A stretch of 64,000 nt of DNA from Casuarina equisetifolia (GCA_028551475.1 CM052355.1:21417580-21481579), one strand, 5' to 3'. Positions 33,989 to 46,841 are shown, counted from the first letter of the stretch. Program-made: numbers and translations. The notes: generated from the letters alone by a model not told the origin.

Positions 33989-34421
33989 ATATCTATTCCC
34001 TTATACTCAATATTGTAGATCTATCTATATATCATGTATTATTATTATTATTGATAGAAAATGATTGCTATTAAGTTTTATATCTTGTCCGAGCTTGTTA
34101 AACTATCGTGAATAGTTGAATTATTTTAGTATATTAAAATTGTTGAACCAGCACTTAAAATGAGAAAATTTTGAACCTATTTCCTATATAGGTCTTAATT
34201 TAGTTATTAATAAATTTAGATCTTTCGGCTAGGCGTTTAATTTATAATTTCCTTTTGTTGATTTTGCAATTGTCCGAAAAACCAAAAGATAAATTTCAAA
34301 TCTTGCTTATTATGTAAATCAAAACACTCAAATTCCAAATCTTGACCTCAAATTGGTCCCGACATTTTTAAAAATTGTCTGAAAAGCCACGACATTTTTA
34401 AATACTATATAGAAAAGTATT
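33989..34421. other. AT-rich spacer, nothing recognised
   Basis: It includes a short (ATT)n run at about 34038 and, close to the tRNA gene, a local repeat of GACATTTTTAAA at 34360 and 34391. I saw no coding sequence. Confidence 0.5.
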
Positions 34422-34425
34422 AAAA
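34422..34425 (-). terminator. Pol III terminator of the tRNA gene
   Basis: A run of four T on the minus strand lies 14 bases after the tRNA 3' end, the usual RNA polymerase III stop signal. Confidence 0.75.
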
Positions 34426-34439
34426 TAGGTGACTATTTA

Positions 34440-34511
34440 AGGGCCCAACCGGGTTCAAACCGATGACTTCCTGATCTGCAGTCAAATGCTCTACCACTGA
34501 ACTATGGACCC
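34440..34511 (-). tRNA. tRNA-Cys (GCA)
   Basis: Read on the minus strand, the sequence folds into a full cloverleaf. The acceptor GGGTCCA pairs with TGGGCCC, the anticodon loop CTGCAGA gives anticodon GCA, and the T stem ATCGG pairs with CCGGT. The discriminator base is T, as expected for eukaryotic tRNA-Cys. There is no intron, and CCA is not encoded. The A box (TAGTTCAGTGG) fits the consensus. Oddities are T.G pairs in the D stem (11-24) and the anticodon stem (27-43, 28-42), and a T at position 56 of the T loop (GGTTTGAA, where GGTTCGAA is almost invariant). The last change alters both the B box bound by TFIIIC and the D-loop/T-loop contact. A T-run terminator lies 14 bases downstream. It may be expressed weakly or be on its way to a pseudogene. 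Confidence 0.93.
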
Positions 34512-34610
34512 TATGGCTACACGATGAAATTTTATTTATAACACTATTCTAAGCTCTTTCTGGCTCCGTCGTTCCCCCTGGTAAATTCCCTGCGTCGAAG
34601 GGGAGGAAGA
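34512..34610. promoter_or_regulatory. Short divergent promoter region shared by tRNA-Cys and RPC3
   Basis: Only 99 bp separate the tRNA 5' end (34511) from the first RPC3 ATG (34611). An AT box at 34530-34541 (TTTTATTTATAA) lies 19-30 bp upstream of the tRNA start, where plant tRNA genes often carry TATA-like sequence. On the plus strand it lies about 70 bp upstream of the RPC3 ATG, a plausible TATA position. The RPC3 side also has a C-rich run at 34572. The RPC3 transcription start is not known from sequence. Confidence 0.6.
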
Positions 34611-36404
34611 ATGAAGGCGAGCATGTTGACCCAATACGGCATCAAGTTGGCCGTCCACCTCATCACCAACCACTTCGGAACCCTCGTCGCTGTAGCTTTC
34701 CGTCTTTTCCTGAAACTCCAAATGTGCTATGTCAGATGTTTCATGTTCTAATTTTTGTATCCTAATTTTCTACAGAAGGTGTGTGAGAATCTTCTTCAAA
34801 GAGGACCCTTAACCCTTCAACTGCTACTTCGGTTTACCGAGCTCGCCCCTCAGCAGGTCAAGAACTCCGTCCTCATCTTGATTCAGCACAATTGCGTTCA
34901 AGCATTCTCTTTCGAGCAACAAGGTTTTCTTCTCCACTTAACCCAACACCTATTCTGTTTGATTGTAGCGAAAACTGTTCAGGAAAGGAAAAATATTGGG
35001 ACTATGGGAATTGGAATTTAGGGTTTTTATCATAATTTTTTTTTTAAATTTTCTTTCCTATTCTGCTTTTAAGAGTTATCTGTTTTATGGAGGCTTGGTT
35101 ATCGGGTTGCTATGAAATGTAGTGCAAGGAAAGAAGGTAATAATGTGGGAACTAGAGAGAGTTTTTGTTTTTTATTTTAATCTCTGTATGAGGTCGAGTT
35201 TATGTTTTCGAGTAGATTTTGCTATTTGATTGCAAGGAAAATACAAGAAAATCTAATAAATAGAAGTTAAGAACTGGGTTGTGCATTTTTTAGTTGTTTG
35301 GGTTAGAGTGACCCAAAAGTCCTAATAAAATGAGTTTGACCGGTCACTTTGCCCAGCAGAAGGACTTGAATGTCATATGAGTTTGTATAACAAGCTGGTT
35401 TCTCTCCAGCTGCATAGAATTGGAGTTTCATGGAATTCCATTTTGTAAAATACTGGTGATTTGAGCGAGTAAATTCACACTTTAGGTGATATTATACGAT
35501 GGAAAAGAGAGTTCCTTAGCCAACGAGAGAGTTAGTGAACTCATAAATAATGCTTCAAGTAACTGTGCTTGCAGATGGTATAGAAGATGGGTCAAAAGCT
35601 AACACCCAGTACATGGCGCTCTTTAACAATATACTCCATCGCATGAGGTTTTCCAAGTTCTTGGAGACTGTTTCTGTTGAACTTGATGAAGAAGTTAGTT
35701 CTCTTAATTTCAATTTGATGTTTAACTGAGTTTGTGAAGATGGTTGAAAATTATGTTTTGAATCTTTTTATTATTATGGTTTGTCCAGTGTAAAGAACTT
35801 CTTGAGGGTTTGCTTCAGCATGGTAGGCTTACGCTAAAGCAAATGGTAGAAAGAGCTAAGGATATGGCTCAAAGGCAGAAATCAAGTAAACTAGAGCGTA
35901 AGTACCGTGTGAATATTTACATTTATTTTCATTCTATATTCTGCTTGTGTCTTAAGGGAAAAAAAAAAAAGAAGAAGAAGAGAAGGTATACGTATAAACT
36001 GGGGTAGTTGTTTTCTCTTTGCTCTGTTAATCATTATATTGGTTTTGGGCCAGTTATACTGATGTGGATATTTTCTGATATAACTTTGGGTGATCTTGCA
36101 TAGAGTTGTAACCTTGAAAGTTTCAATAATTTAACACATTTAATCTTTTATGAAGAATAACCTACTCTGAGGTAGCAGTAAGAATAAGGGTGATTTCCTA
36201 TGTAACTAAAAAATGAGTAAAAGGGCTTCCCACGCCTCCAATATTTGACACAACAAATCTCAAAGAAACAGTTGAACCCAACTAAAGAAAGCACCTTTGG
36301 AGTCCTAATCTAGATGATTGGGAGCTTTCCTTATCATTCTACATTAGGGTGAATCTATCATGGAAAAATGGGTAGCATTATATCAGGTTAGTTACATGTT
36401 CTCA

Positions 36405-36439
<35 letters not shown>

Positions 36440-39400
36440 CTTGAGTTTGTTGATATGGGTTCCTAAAGAGAGGGCTACATGTATAATAGTTTCAGTATTA
36501 GTAATGCTCACCGCTAGTTGCTTGAGTTTTAAAATATGTAAACAGGTAAGGTTCTTGTTTCCAGCAATACATGCTGGAATTTTGTTATGCATAATCAAAT
36601 TTAGCATTGATATTATGTGCAAAATTATACTTATGCAAGTCAAGGTGAATGTATCAATACCAAATAAGTTGAATCTTCTGATGAGCAGTGTAGTTTTCCC
36701 AGGGTAAATATGTGATACCATTCCAAGTAGAGGGGGTTGGGTGTTTTGTCTGACTTATTTGCTGGGTGCTTCTCGTTGGATTCATTTGGAATAGAATGCA
36801 GAAAACTCCACTAGATCACCTTTACCTTGCCGAACACATCATAACTACATCATATTCTATTAAAAGTCCTACATCATATTCTATTAAAGAGGGGCCACTG
36901 TCATGTGTAGTGATTAAAGTTGCAAGTTGTCAAGTTCAAGTGGATGGATTGATATTTCTTGTTGCTTTGTGCCAATTACTAAATGTGAAAAACCTTGTGC
37001 TGAAATATATGATTCTAATTTCAAGTTGCATGATTCTAAAAGAATGGAATTAAATAACTTGGAATTATATAGACCAAAGTATTAACTTGGAATTAATACA
37101 GAGATGGTACTACTCCTTTGGTGCACTTCTCAATGGGAAAAAATGTGGTGCCCAAAGATGCTCTTCAGATGATAATTTGCACTGAATATGTAAATTATTT
37201 TACTCGATTTAAATTTATTTTTCAGGAACTTGTGAAGACATTGTACAAGAAAGCCTTCATAAACTTCTGGCTGCTCGTTGTGTTGAACGCTGCCCCACCC
37301 CTGAACCAGTTCTGGCAGCACCAGTTAAAGAAGAAACTACTGCCAAGAAGCGAGGTGCTAAATCTGCCAAGGTAATTGTTCACTCTTGTCAAATTTACTT
37401 TTGTCTTGTACAGAGTTTGGATTGAAAATAGTCTTGGCTTCTTGCCTGTGCATATTCAATCTGTTGATTGATATAATATTTTTCATAAACTATGATAAAC
37501 GATTTATGTCTTACTATTACAGCTCTCTTAAAAGTTGGATGTTCTGTAGTTTGTTAAAGAGTTGTTGATTGGTAGTGATATTCCATATGAGAAGATAGAA
37601 CGAATTTGATTCAATTGTTGGTCAAACCCTCTAGTTCCTGTTGCAGCGCTTAGAGTAAGTTGTGTCAGATAAAATTCATTGAATAGTAGGTGATCATTTG
37701 TGAATTGAAGTTTGAGTAATAATTTTATCTGTACAGGGGTTTGAGAGGGAATAAGTTTTTCCTGCAAATAATTTGAACTTTTCTAATGTGGTTAGTGGTT
37801 ACACCAATGATTTGGTTTTGGATAATTTTATGCTATGTGCCAACGTTAGAGATTCTCAATGTGTATTCCTCATTTGATTTATGTTAATTAAACCATTCAT
37901 TCAATTTTTGTGGAATGATCAATTGGGCAATCACATGCTTTTACAATGAAAACCTAGGATAACTTGTGGCTTGATATCAATAATAATGTGTGACTATTAT
38001 TTCTAGATCAAGTGGCAACATTAATTTTAAGCAAATTGACTTTTAATTTGATGTAAAGTTGAAAAAATACGTTAACTTTCCCATAATTCATTTTGATAAG
38101 ATAGTCTAGCATTAGCAAATTCGTACTGACTAATAAGTTGAGAATTATTTCGGGTTTACTACTGGCTGCACTAGTAATATAACTTAAATAAGAAATCAAA
38201 CAAAGAATAGTTTACTTCATTTTGTTGTAGTTTTTTGTTTATAGATGGAGTGCATCATTTACTAATGCTTATCTGTTTGTTCATTCAATTATCTTGTAAG
38301 TAAATTACGAATACATTGATATTGATTGGATTCAACTTTATCATCAACCTCATTACTGTTCACATATTTGCTTTTTGTTATCAATGAATATAGAGCCCTG
38401 TAATTGTTCGGAATTTTGAGTGCTTGAAAAGTTTATCATTTGTTTGGTGCTGGGTTCCACAGAGAGTTTAGCTCTACTCATCAATAAATCATAAAGCAAG
38501 TAAAATATTGAGTTTTCTGTCAAAACGTAATACTAGGGCTACACAATGTGGCCTGCTCCTTCCAAATCCCTTACTTTCCATCTTTTGAAATCCAAGACCT
38601 CCACCTTACTAGCAACTAAAGGTGGAGGTACAAATTTGCTACTAACGGAATGTGAAAAAGTTGAGTTTCAGGTTATTTTGATTTATCTTTGTACAATCAT
38701 TATTGAGTATAATCTTTGTACTCATACCCAACTAGTAAATGGTAACCGCCCAGACTTTTAAAAGAAAATGAAAATATAGGAACCCTGTATATAATCTGTC
38801 TTTATGGATTCTTATACAATTCTCTCTTCTAAATGAATGCTGGCAGAAAAATGAAGAATCTGAGACAATAGAACAACGTGTTCTAGGAGCTGCAGCTCCT
38901 ATGGAAGCACAAAGATTTTCAGTGAGTATGGGATCTAATGTCAGCAGGGAAACAAGTACAAATGATTCGCCTAGCATGAGTGTTGGAGAAAAGGTTGGTA
39001 TGAGAATTGTCTTACCAAGTTCCCTGAGTTACTCAGGCTAATTGCTATTTTGTCATTTTATAAGCGCAAGTATGACACATTGGAGTTTGATGGAGAATCC
39101 GCAGCTGAAGAGGAGGAAATAATTCTTTGGCGTGCTAATTTTGAGGAATTCATGCGTCGTCTTAGGCATAAGGTTGGTACATTCTTATTTTTGTCAATGC
39201 AAATGGGTTTTCCAATTACTACAGTGCAGTGATAAGCAGATATGTTTTCCATATGAAATAAAATCTTTAAACTCTTTTTTATTGTGTGGGATATCATGGA
39301 AATAATTTGGTCTATATAATTCTGCCCATTATAGGCTTGCATTGAGAATGTGAGAACGCGCCTGGATGAAGGAACTGCAATTGTCTTGAGAGCAATGCTG

Positions 39401-42400
39401 GAGGCAGCAAGAAGTTTAGAGCTAAAAGTGAAAACGGAAAAATCTGGTAAACTGGACTTAAAGATATCACTTAGTGAATTTGAATATCTTTATTATTTAT
39501 CTCTTTTTATATTGACATCAGATATTGTGCGTGATTGATGAATATAGTGTGCTTGATTTGTATTTGACCTTGAAGTCGTCATATAGCTTTTTTCCTGAAG
39601 TAAAGTCCAATCATGTATGAAGCAAGGTTGAGGCCTTCTGCAATTTGGCAAGTCTACATAAAGGAAGAGCAGACGAGAATCTAGCATTTTAAGTTTATGG
39701 ATTAGGAGTGGTAAATAGGAAAGAGTTGCATGAAGGAAATGTTTTCCTAGGCTTGCTAAATAATGCATGTCTAGACCTAAACCGAGATTAGTCAACTTTA
39801 GCTTAGATTGGTTTTTTCCATCAGTCCAGTCAATTATGAAAGCCCAGGCACTTTATGGTTGAGATCTAGGATACAAATTGGAAGAGCATGTGAAGACACT
39901 TTCTAGAACTTTACTGGTTAAGAATGTCATGACATTCAATGTTATATATATCTATATCTATATATAGGTATTTTTTTATTCTAATTGTGTAACTAAACTT
40001 AAGCTAAATGATTGAGCCTCTCTAGACAGTGCTGTCAGTTCGAGATAAAGAACAAACTAGTTACTATATTCCAGTCACAGATTGTAGGGAGATTCTGCTA
40101 CCTGTTGTATAGATTAGTGTCCTAGTTCCAGGTTTATATATCTGTAATTAATGAAGTGACCTTTCAATTAATATTTTTGCTAGAACTAAGTAGTTGTTCA
40201 AGGTGCAAATGGAGTTATTATGAAGTTCAAATAGTTTTTCTTGTTCAAGCACCAACTGTTCGAGCAGCTTAAACCTATTAGAAAAGTTGAATTTTAATTA
40301 GTTTATTCATGTTCTAACACTTCCACTGGTGTGTGGGGTTTGAACTTTTCTTTCGTAAGGTATAACATTGTAGAATATCAAATTAAATGGACGGTGAATT
40401 ACATAAATAAAATTCAAATCCTAGATTGCTGTTTTGGTATCATGATAAAAGAAGACAAGAATGGAAAAGGGGGACTGTTAGAGAGAGAACCTGGAATTAG
40501 GATTCCTTCCCCTGCAATATGCTGTTTACATCAGTTTCAATTATAACAGTTATGTAATTAGCATTATATTAAGAATATTACAATATATCAAAGGTTGCTT
40601 GGTTTTCTTATGAGTCAAAACTCTGTACCTTACGTTGTTTGTAATGCTAATTGCATTTTAATTTTTCTCAATCATCTTTCATCATGCTAGCCTACCCTGA
40701 AACATCTGTGTTTCCAGTATTCGTTATGTAAACTGGACCTGTGTCTTCTGATGCAGGTGGGATTGGTTCAATTTGCTTTTACTGGGCGATCAATACTTCC
40801 TTTTCCTTCATTTGAACTCTTTAGTGTCCTTTTAATGAATTTTTAAAAATGTATTGTCCTTGGAATCAAATACAAAATGTCACGCAGAAAACATAGATGG
40901 AAACAAGTGATATGATTTGCTAATTTTCCATTCTCTCCATGGCATTTCCTCACGCTAATTCATTGTCATTGCATGTTGCAGTTCCCTTATCACTGAATAC
41001 CATTTTTGAAGAGGTAATGAAGAGTGAAGAAGGGCGTGGTTTGACGTTAGACCGTGTCAGAGCTTCCCTTCTCCAGTTGGGTTGTTCACCCTCTGTCAGG
41101 GGGACAGATGAGTCCTATAGTTTTGGTACCCTATTTCCTCTTCAGTCGTAATGTTTCTCTTTGTTGTGTGAAGCTGTTACCATCTGAGAGAGTTCTCTCA
41201 ATCTTTAGGTTTCGTTGGTTTTGATTTATCTGATTTCTATTGATACATTCTTATTTCTTTGCAGGTCTGAAAAAAATTATCGAGATGGCACAAAATGATG
41301 AGGTTTCTTGACATGCGTTATTTTTCATAAAAATATGAAAACCCCATGTTTTTGTCACAAAAAGATGTTTTACATTTTCTATACTGCAGGTGGAATCAAT
41401 TATTTTGAAAAGATATGGAAGGGATGCTTATAGAATGTTCAGATTACTGTTGAAAACTGGTTGCCTGGTTGAGACTGATAAGGTGATTGTTTGATTTTAT
41501 GGATGAATTAGCTTTCAGTTCTGCTACAAGTGGCCCAAAATTAATAGTAATCTTTTGTTGGCTGTCACTCTACATTTCCTATTTTGAAAACATGGTTATC
41601 TCAGTGATGGACATGGTTACCATGCTTTCCCTTGCACACCAAGATTTGGAGATGGATGATGTGGATGTGGATGTGGATGTGGATGTATTGAGCTAAAGAA
41701 AAGCAGACATCTGGACATTAATCATTTCCTTCTCCTAAATTAGGTTGGTACTTATCCAGAAATATGATATTGTGGTCTCTCAAAGTAGGATACTCAAAAT
41801 AATCCTGGCTTCCTCCTGAAGAAGAGAAGAGTTTGAAGGCCTCTGCTGCCGAAAGACTTGAATATGCTCCATCTTTTCTTTAGCCTGTGCAGTCCTATTA
41901 GGCTGATTGGACAAATTAGCCTTCTCCAGATACTACCCCGGGACATTGGCTCCCCTAACAGTAAAATGATAGCATCTCACACGTATTCTAAAGCAATTTA
42001 TATGTTCACGTTTTGTACTACATGTCAGTTTACACATACCTGCTTCAGTTTCACTTGTCAGAAAGTCATCTAATAAATCTGGTGAAGTTCTGTGTATCCT
42101 CCGTTCTTCCTCTTCTTTGCATGATCTGGTCCTCGTACAATTTAGAGGATACAAGTCTCATGGCTACCCCTTTGACGCTCATTTTTCAGTTGTTTCCATT
42201 GAATATGGAATGTGAGAATATGCTAACAACATACATATGGTAAGGATTAGGTTACCTCCTCATTTCAGGAGAGGAGGAAATAAGAAACCTAAAGTCCATG
42301 ATATTTCTGCCTAGATGTATTTGCTGCTTATAGGGGTATTTCTACCTCCATCTTGCAATAGTTTACCCATTCAAAATCTTCACTTGTTAATCTGAGTCAT

Positions 42401-45125
42401 GTTGGATGCGATGAACTTTAACTCAGAATTGCATGATGATGTTGAAAAACTATTCTGGAGAAGAGTGCACTTGAGGAAATAGCTAGAAAACATTGAGAAG
42501 AGTGCACTCAATTTAGGACATGTGATCTTAGCTTAAAATGTCGATGTTATTTTAGATTGATGTCAACAATGTAAATTATACTTGATGCACATTTTGTATT
42601 TTCATGTCATGCTATCCGAGATTTGTCCTCTGTCAAATAAAGATTGCAATGTGGGAAAATAGTGAGATTGATTTATATTATTTGGTTAAGTGATATGATA
42701 CATGTTCCAATTATTTCACTTTTCACTTGATATGATTTTTCTTGTTCAGTTATCTTTGTTTCTTCTATGCCTTTATTGAAACAATTTCTCTTTAGAGAAA
42801 CTTGTTCAGATGAGTCAGAAAGAACGTGTTTATTGTGATATCAAGCTAAATCATTGCTTGAATGTAGATTTCGGATACTACATTTGTTGAAAAGAAGGAG
42901 GCACCCAAGATTCTTTATAAGCTGTGGAAGGATGAGTACTTGCATATGGAGGTAAGCAGCTGGAATATTTTGCATTCTAACAAACACATAAATAATGATA
43001 TTTTTATAAATACATGGATATTTCTTGAAGTACCAAAATTGTGGAAGGGCCTGAATGATTGGCTTTCTTAAGGCTTGAATTTTTTGCCCCATCTAGAGTT
43101 AATGAGTTATAGTTACTAGGGTTTTTCAGCTTCAGTCATCATACTAACCAGGACTGCTACTAGGACTTCGCCAACAGAATCTTCCTAGGAAATACATTCT
43201 TTTTTTCTGCCACCTACTCCTGCCTGAATTGGGAGTTCTTTGCAGGAAAACATGAAGTTCCCTCAAATTGATACTTTTGCAAAAAATATTTCTACGTGTT
43301 AATTTCTGAGATTTGGTTCTTCCAAACTGCTGTTTTATTGAAACTTATACAATTCTTTAGATTCGGTTATTTAAAAATTGATGAAAAGTTGTATGAGTAA
43401 TCCATACATGTGAAATTTTAACTTAAATTGTCTTCCTGAAAAAGAGAAGGTAAAACATTATACTCAAATGGTAGCTTAAAAAGACTAAGCATCCAAAATG
43501 ATAATCTAAATGTATATTTGTAAGAAGTGTTGCTTTGAATGGGTTAAGTATAATCTTTTCAAATTGTTTTCATGTGGTTGCATCTTACTAGGCTTTTATT
43601 GATAGGGTCTTGCTTTTGTTTTTATGACCTTCTCTCTCCCTGTCTCTATAGTGTGAACGCTCCTAGTTATAAGGCATTTGGCATATACCCTTTTTGCAAT
43701 GAACGGACTTTTAGCAGTTTACTTATTTTTGTAAATCCTATCCTTCTCCCCTCTCTCTGAGAAAAATCATGTGCAACACGGGGAAAATGCAATTACATAT
43801 GAGTTTGTGGATGTGAAGGGTAGAAATACACGATTAGAAATAAATTCAGACTGACATTTGATTGGTAATGAAGTTGTGGTTATTTAAAATAATGTTTAAT
43901 CCTTCTTGCAGAAACTAGTCGTGGCAGGAGCTCGACAATCACAATTCTTGTTGTGGAAAGTAAATAAGCCCTGTCTACGGGAACATGTACTAGATGAGAT
44001 GTTCCATGCTGCTTTAAACTTGAGTTTACGAGTGGCTTATGAGCGGGAAAAAGAAAAAGAGGTCTGTGTATTATGATTGCGACTCCTCTTGTATGCCTTT
44101 TTTTTAAATGAGTTTGTGTTTTCTGTGTTATTGTTTTCTGCTGTCAACTTCTTTGGAAATCATAATTTTTCCAAGGAATGGCTCATACTACTAGGATCAT
44201 AGCTACGTGCATATGTTTAGGAGTTCCATATTTCGTAATATATGTCTATGGTTTTTTTACAACCTGATGGACTATAGGTCGAATTGATTGAAGTTCTATT
44301 AAAAATGAGCCTGTCATGTTGTATCTTGTATAATGCAATATGATTATTTCTGATAAGGAGATTTATTTTTAATACTCATCTACTGAATGGGGGGGATCTA
44401 AAGGAGACCTTACCACTTGTCAGTGTCGAGATTTGGGTTGTAAATATCTCTTTTCTTTTGGCCGCAAGTTAGGTTATAGGTATCTTGAGTTCTGATACTT
44501 CTGCTGCAAATATTTGCTTGTTTGTTTGCATCAATTGCTCTGCCAGCAGATGTTGGGAAAACAGTTGCTGAACGATTCTCTTGGCTTTTTCTGTCTCAGT
44601 ATTTTTATCTATATTTGTTTGTTTGTTATTTCTTCATATTCAGTTTTCAAAGAAACAGTTCTCTGCCCAAATGATTTAAATCGTTTGCATGATACTGCTG
44701 TAATTCTAGCAGAACCGGACTATGAACAGTGAAAATAACAGCGCCGTTGACTGTATATTATTAGCTGATTCTATTCCAGACAAATTCACTTTGTGTCTCT
44801 TTGGATCTTCAAATCCTATGCAAGATTACGTTGTTAAGTCTAGTGCGCTCTTACATCTTGTTGCAACCACTATATGTTGCCCCTTTATTGGATATTTGCA
44901 TGTAGTAATAATTTGCTATGCAAAAATGTTTTTCAGTTTATAAATCTCACAGCTGACAAACAAGTTATGTCCCGAGAGGAAAGATTTGTCCGTCTAAGAA
45001 ATATCAGGATTATCCTCGAGTCGTCCCTGCTGAAGCTTGACGATGCGCTCATGCTTTTCCATGATTTTGAAGAACCCACACTGCTGAAGCTTGATGATGC
45101 TCTCATGCTTTCCCATGAATTATGA
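34611..45125 (+). CDS. RPC3: DNA-directed RNA polymerase III subunit RPC3 (C82/RPC82 family), 14 exons
   Basis: RPC3 is part of the RPC3-RPC6-RPC7 (yeast C82-C34-C31) subcomplex of nuclear RNA polymerase III, needed for initiation on tRNA and 5S genes. Exons, from consensus GT-AG sites that keep frame: 34611-34691, 34776-34923, 35575-35693, 35789-35897, 37226-37371, 38847-38993, 39065-39172, 39335-39446, 40982-41125, 41265-41302, 41390-41482, 42868-42951, 43912-44061, 44937-45125. This gives 555 residues from ATG 34611 or 551 from the in-frame ATG 34623, whose MLTQYGIKLAVHLITNHFG start fits the family better. Seen in order: N-terminal winged helix (CENLLQRGPLTLQLLLRFTE), the QHNCVQAF strand, a second winged helix (LLQHGRLTLKQMVERAKDM), an acidic linker, ILWRANFEEFMRRLRHK, a third winged-helix region (KLWKDEYLHME) and a C-terminal helix ending KLDDALMLFHDF. 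No stop or frameshift was found. The C-terminal helix end is duplicated in tandem. Confidence 0.93.
36407..36437 (+). repeat. (TA)n microsatellite in RPC3 intron 4
   Basis: Fifteen TA units plus a final T lie in the intron between exons 4 and 5 (35898-37225). Confidence 0.95.
41658..41686 (+). repeat. (GATGTG)n microsatellite in RPC3 intron 11
   Basis: Nearly five units of GATGTG lie in the intron between exons 11 and 12 (41483-42867). A short open frame there spells Asp-Val repeats but lies in the intron. Confidence 0.9.
45027..45125 (+). repeat. In-frame tandem duplication at the 3' end of RPC3
   Basis: The block starting CTGCTGAAGCTTGA at 45027 recurs at 45081, offset 54 bp (18 codons), with a few substitutions. 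Both copies encode LLKLDDALML: the first continues FHDFEEPT, the second SHEL and stop. LFHDF is where I recall related proteins ending, so the second copy adds about 17 residues to the C-terminus. Confidence 0.85.
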
Positions 45126-46478
45126 GTGTTTTGTCCTATGGATGTATTATTACTTAACTTCCGTAGAAAAGCAGGGATACTGCATGCTTCTTTCATTCTT
45201 TTACATTTTCTTTTTCTTTCTCAAAGAGATGCTACATATACAGTGGGTTGGTTTCTTCCTCAAGGTCTTATCGTTCTTAAGACGCGGTTGTTCTCTTATT
45301 TCCTTCGCTTGGAGAGAAGTTACAGAAATTTTCTTGTGAAGCATATATAGAAATGATGAAGAGGCGAATAGAAAGATTTTGAGTAGTATTATTTAGCTCT
45401 GCAAAGCTTCCTCCTTGTTGGTTTGAGTTTTTACATTAACATATGATCTTGCCCGGTTCATTGCATGGATTTTATTGTCTCTCTTCAGTGGCTGGGGTGC
45501 CTCTTTTCTTTTCTTTTTCTTAATAAACTTATTTTGCTACGCGTCGATAACTATATCTTCATCGATGATGAATTTCTCGTGAAGATTAAAGGCGTTTGAA
45601 TTTGAAGGGTAAAAGTTTCCGGACAGAATTTTTTATCTGCCATTTTCAACCCTCTAGTGAAGTCAGATAACACAAAAGGAAGAAATCGACATAAATGGCA
45701 TTAGAAGCAACTTATAGAGGCCGAGTCAATGGTCTAATGTTGATTTTGGGCCATTGCAATTTCACCATATTTGTTTTCTTTATTCATCAAACTACAGAAG
45801 TTGAAGCCGAACAGCTGGATCCCCAAATATTTGAAATCCTTCCGATAGATTCAAGTTTTCAAACTCGTTTATTGCTTTATTCTGCGAGGTAAAGTTGGGT
45901 TGCTCATATAATGATGGTTTTTACACGGCTTTGCCAGTAGCTGTACAATATTCCACTTACCCTGTCTCACGTAGGTCCCCATTAAGTAATTAGATGGTGT
46001 GCTGGCAGCAGTAGAAACCGTGAGAGTAGCTGATTAACTTGGTATACAGTATATAATACAAGCTTCCTTTACTTATGTCTCGACGTGTAAACAGCGAGAT
46101 CAACCAAAAGAAACTTTGTCATGTACTGGTGTCTAACGTAAGCCCTGTCAGGATAGTACAGAAGGATATGTGATTAGAAGGGAGGAAGCTTGCAAGTTTT
46201 TCTGTTGAATCCATGAGCCTGAGGGTTTGGTTTCCCTCTTCAAAAACCTACTTTTTTTCTTTCCTTCATCTAATCAACCATTGCTAGGCGAAGATGCTTC
46301 CCATCCCTTGAGTAAGAGGATTATCCGGTTACGCATCCAGTGTGTGGGAGGATAGTGGGCAAGGTTGTACAAGGTCCAATTACGCGTTCTCAAATAAAGG
46401 CACGTAATAGGGCAGACCAGGGCTAGATTGACTCAAAAGGTAGTGTCAACGCCAAGTATTGTGCATCATCCTTTGCTA
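45126..46478. other. RPC3 3' untranslated region and spacer
   Basis: The first part is the likely 3' UTR of RPC3, with AATAAA at 45522. Beyond about 45.55 kb I see no domain, RNA gene or repeat I can name. A 65-codon open frame at 45695-45892 has no recognisable features. Confidence 0.5.
45522..45527 (+). terminator. Candidate poly(A) signal of RPC3
   Basis: AATAAA lies about 400 bp after the stop codon in a T-rich stretch. It is the best match downstream, though plant signals are loose. Confidence 0.55.
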
Positions 46479-46841
46479 TGACCCAAGCTCTATTCAATAA
46501 CACAATTAAGGAAATCCACAAATCTCAAGTAAAGGAATATCATTATTCAATTAGATTCAATTCTAACAATATAAAGTAACTAGAAGTCCAACAACAATTC
46601 TAATTCAAACCACAACGAAAACTGCAATGCTATGAAATTAATACTAATCTACTCTTATCATTAAATTATAAGTACACTATGAATAGAATTAGGAACTATT
46701 GAAAGATAAATTAGGTTCTCTCATTTGGCATGTCTCCTTTTGAGGTTGAGAATTTGTTATATAAGTACCTTGGCTTGTTGCCCTAGGTTATTTGAGTGGG
46801 CTTCCCTTTTAATTAATATTAGGTTAAGCTTAGTCCTAACA
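46479..46841 (-). repeat. LTR (3' in element orientation) of the minus-strand gag-only element
   Basis: It pairs with 51201-51574 and differs by many substitutions. Its right edge (CCTAACA on plus, TGTTAGG on minus) is followed by the purine-rich run expected before a 3' LTR. Confidence 0.75.

Noticed and set aside
36360..36707. 115-codon open frame on plus and 109-codon on minus within RPC3
   Set aside because: Both lie in intron 4 across the (TA)n microsatellite, with no family resemblance and flanked by good splice sites of RPC3.
45695..45892. 65-codon open frame after RPC3
   Set aside because: No recognisable motif, no consensus gene structure around it, and of a length expected by chance.
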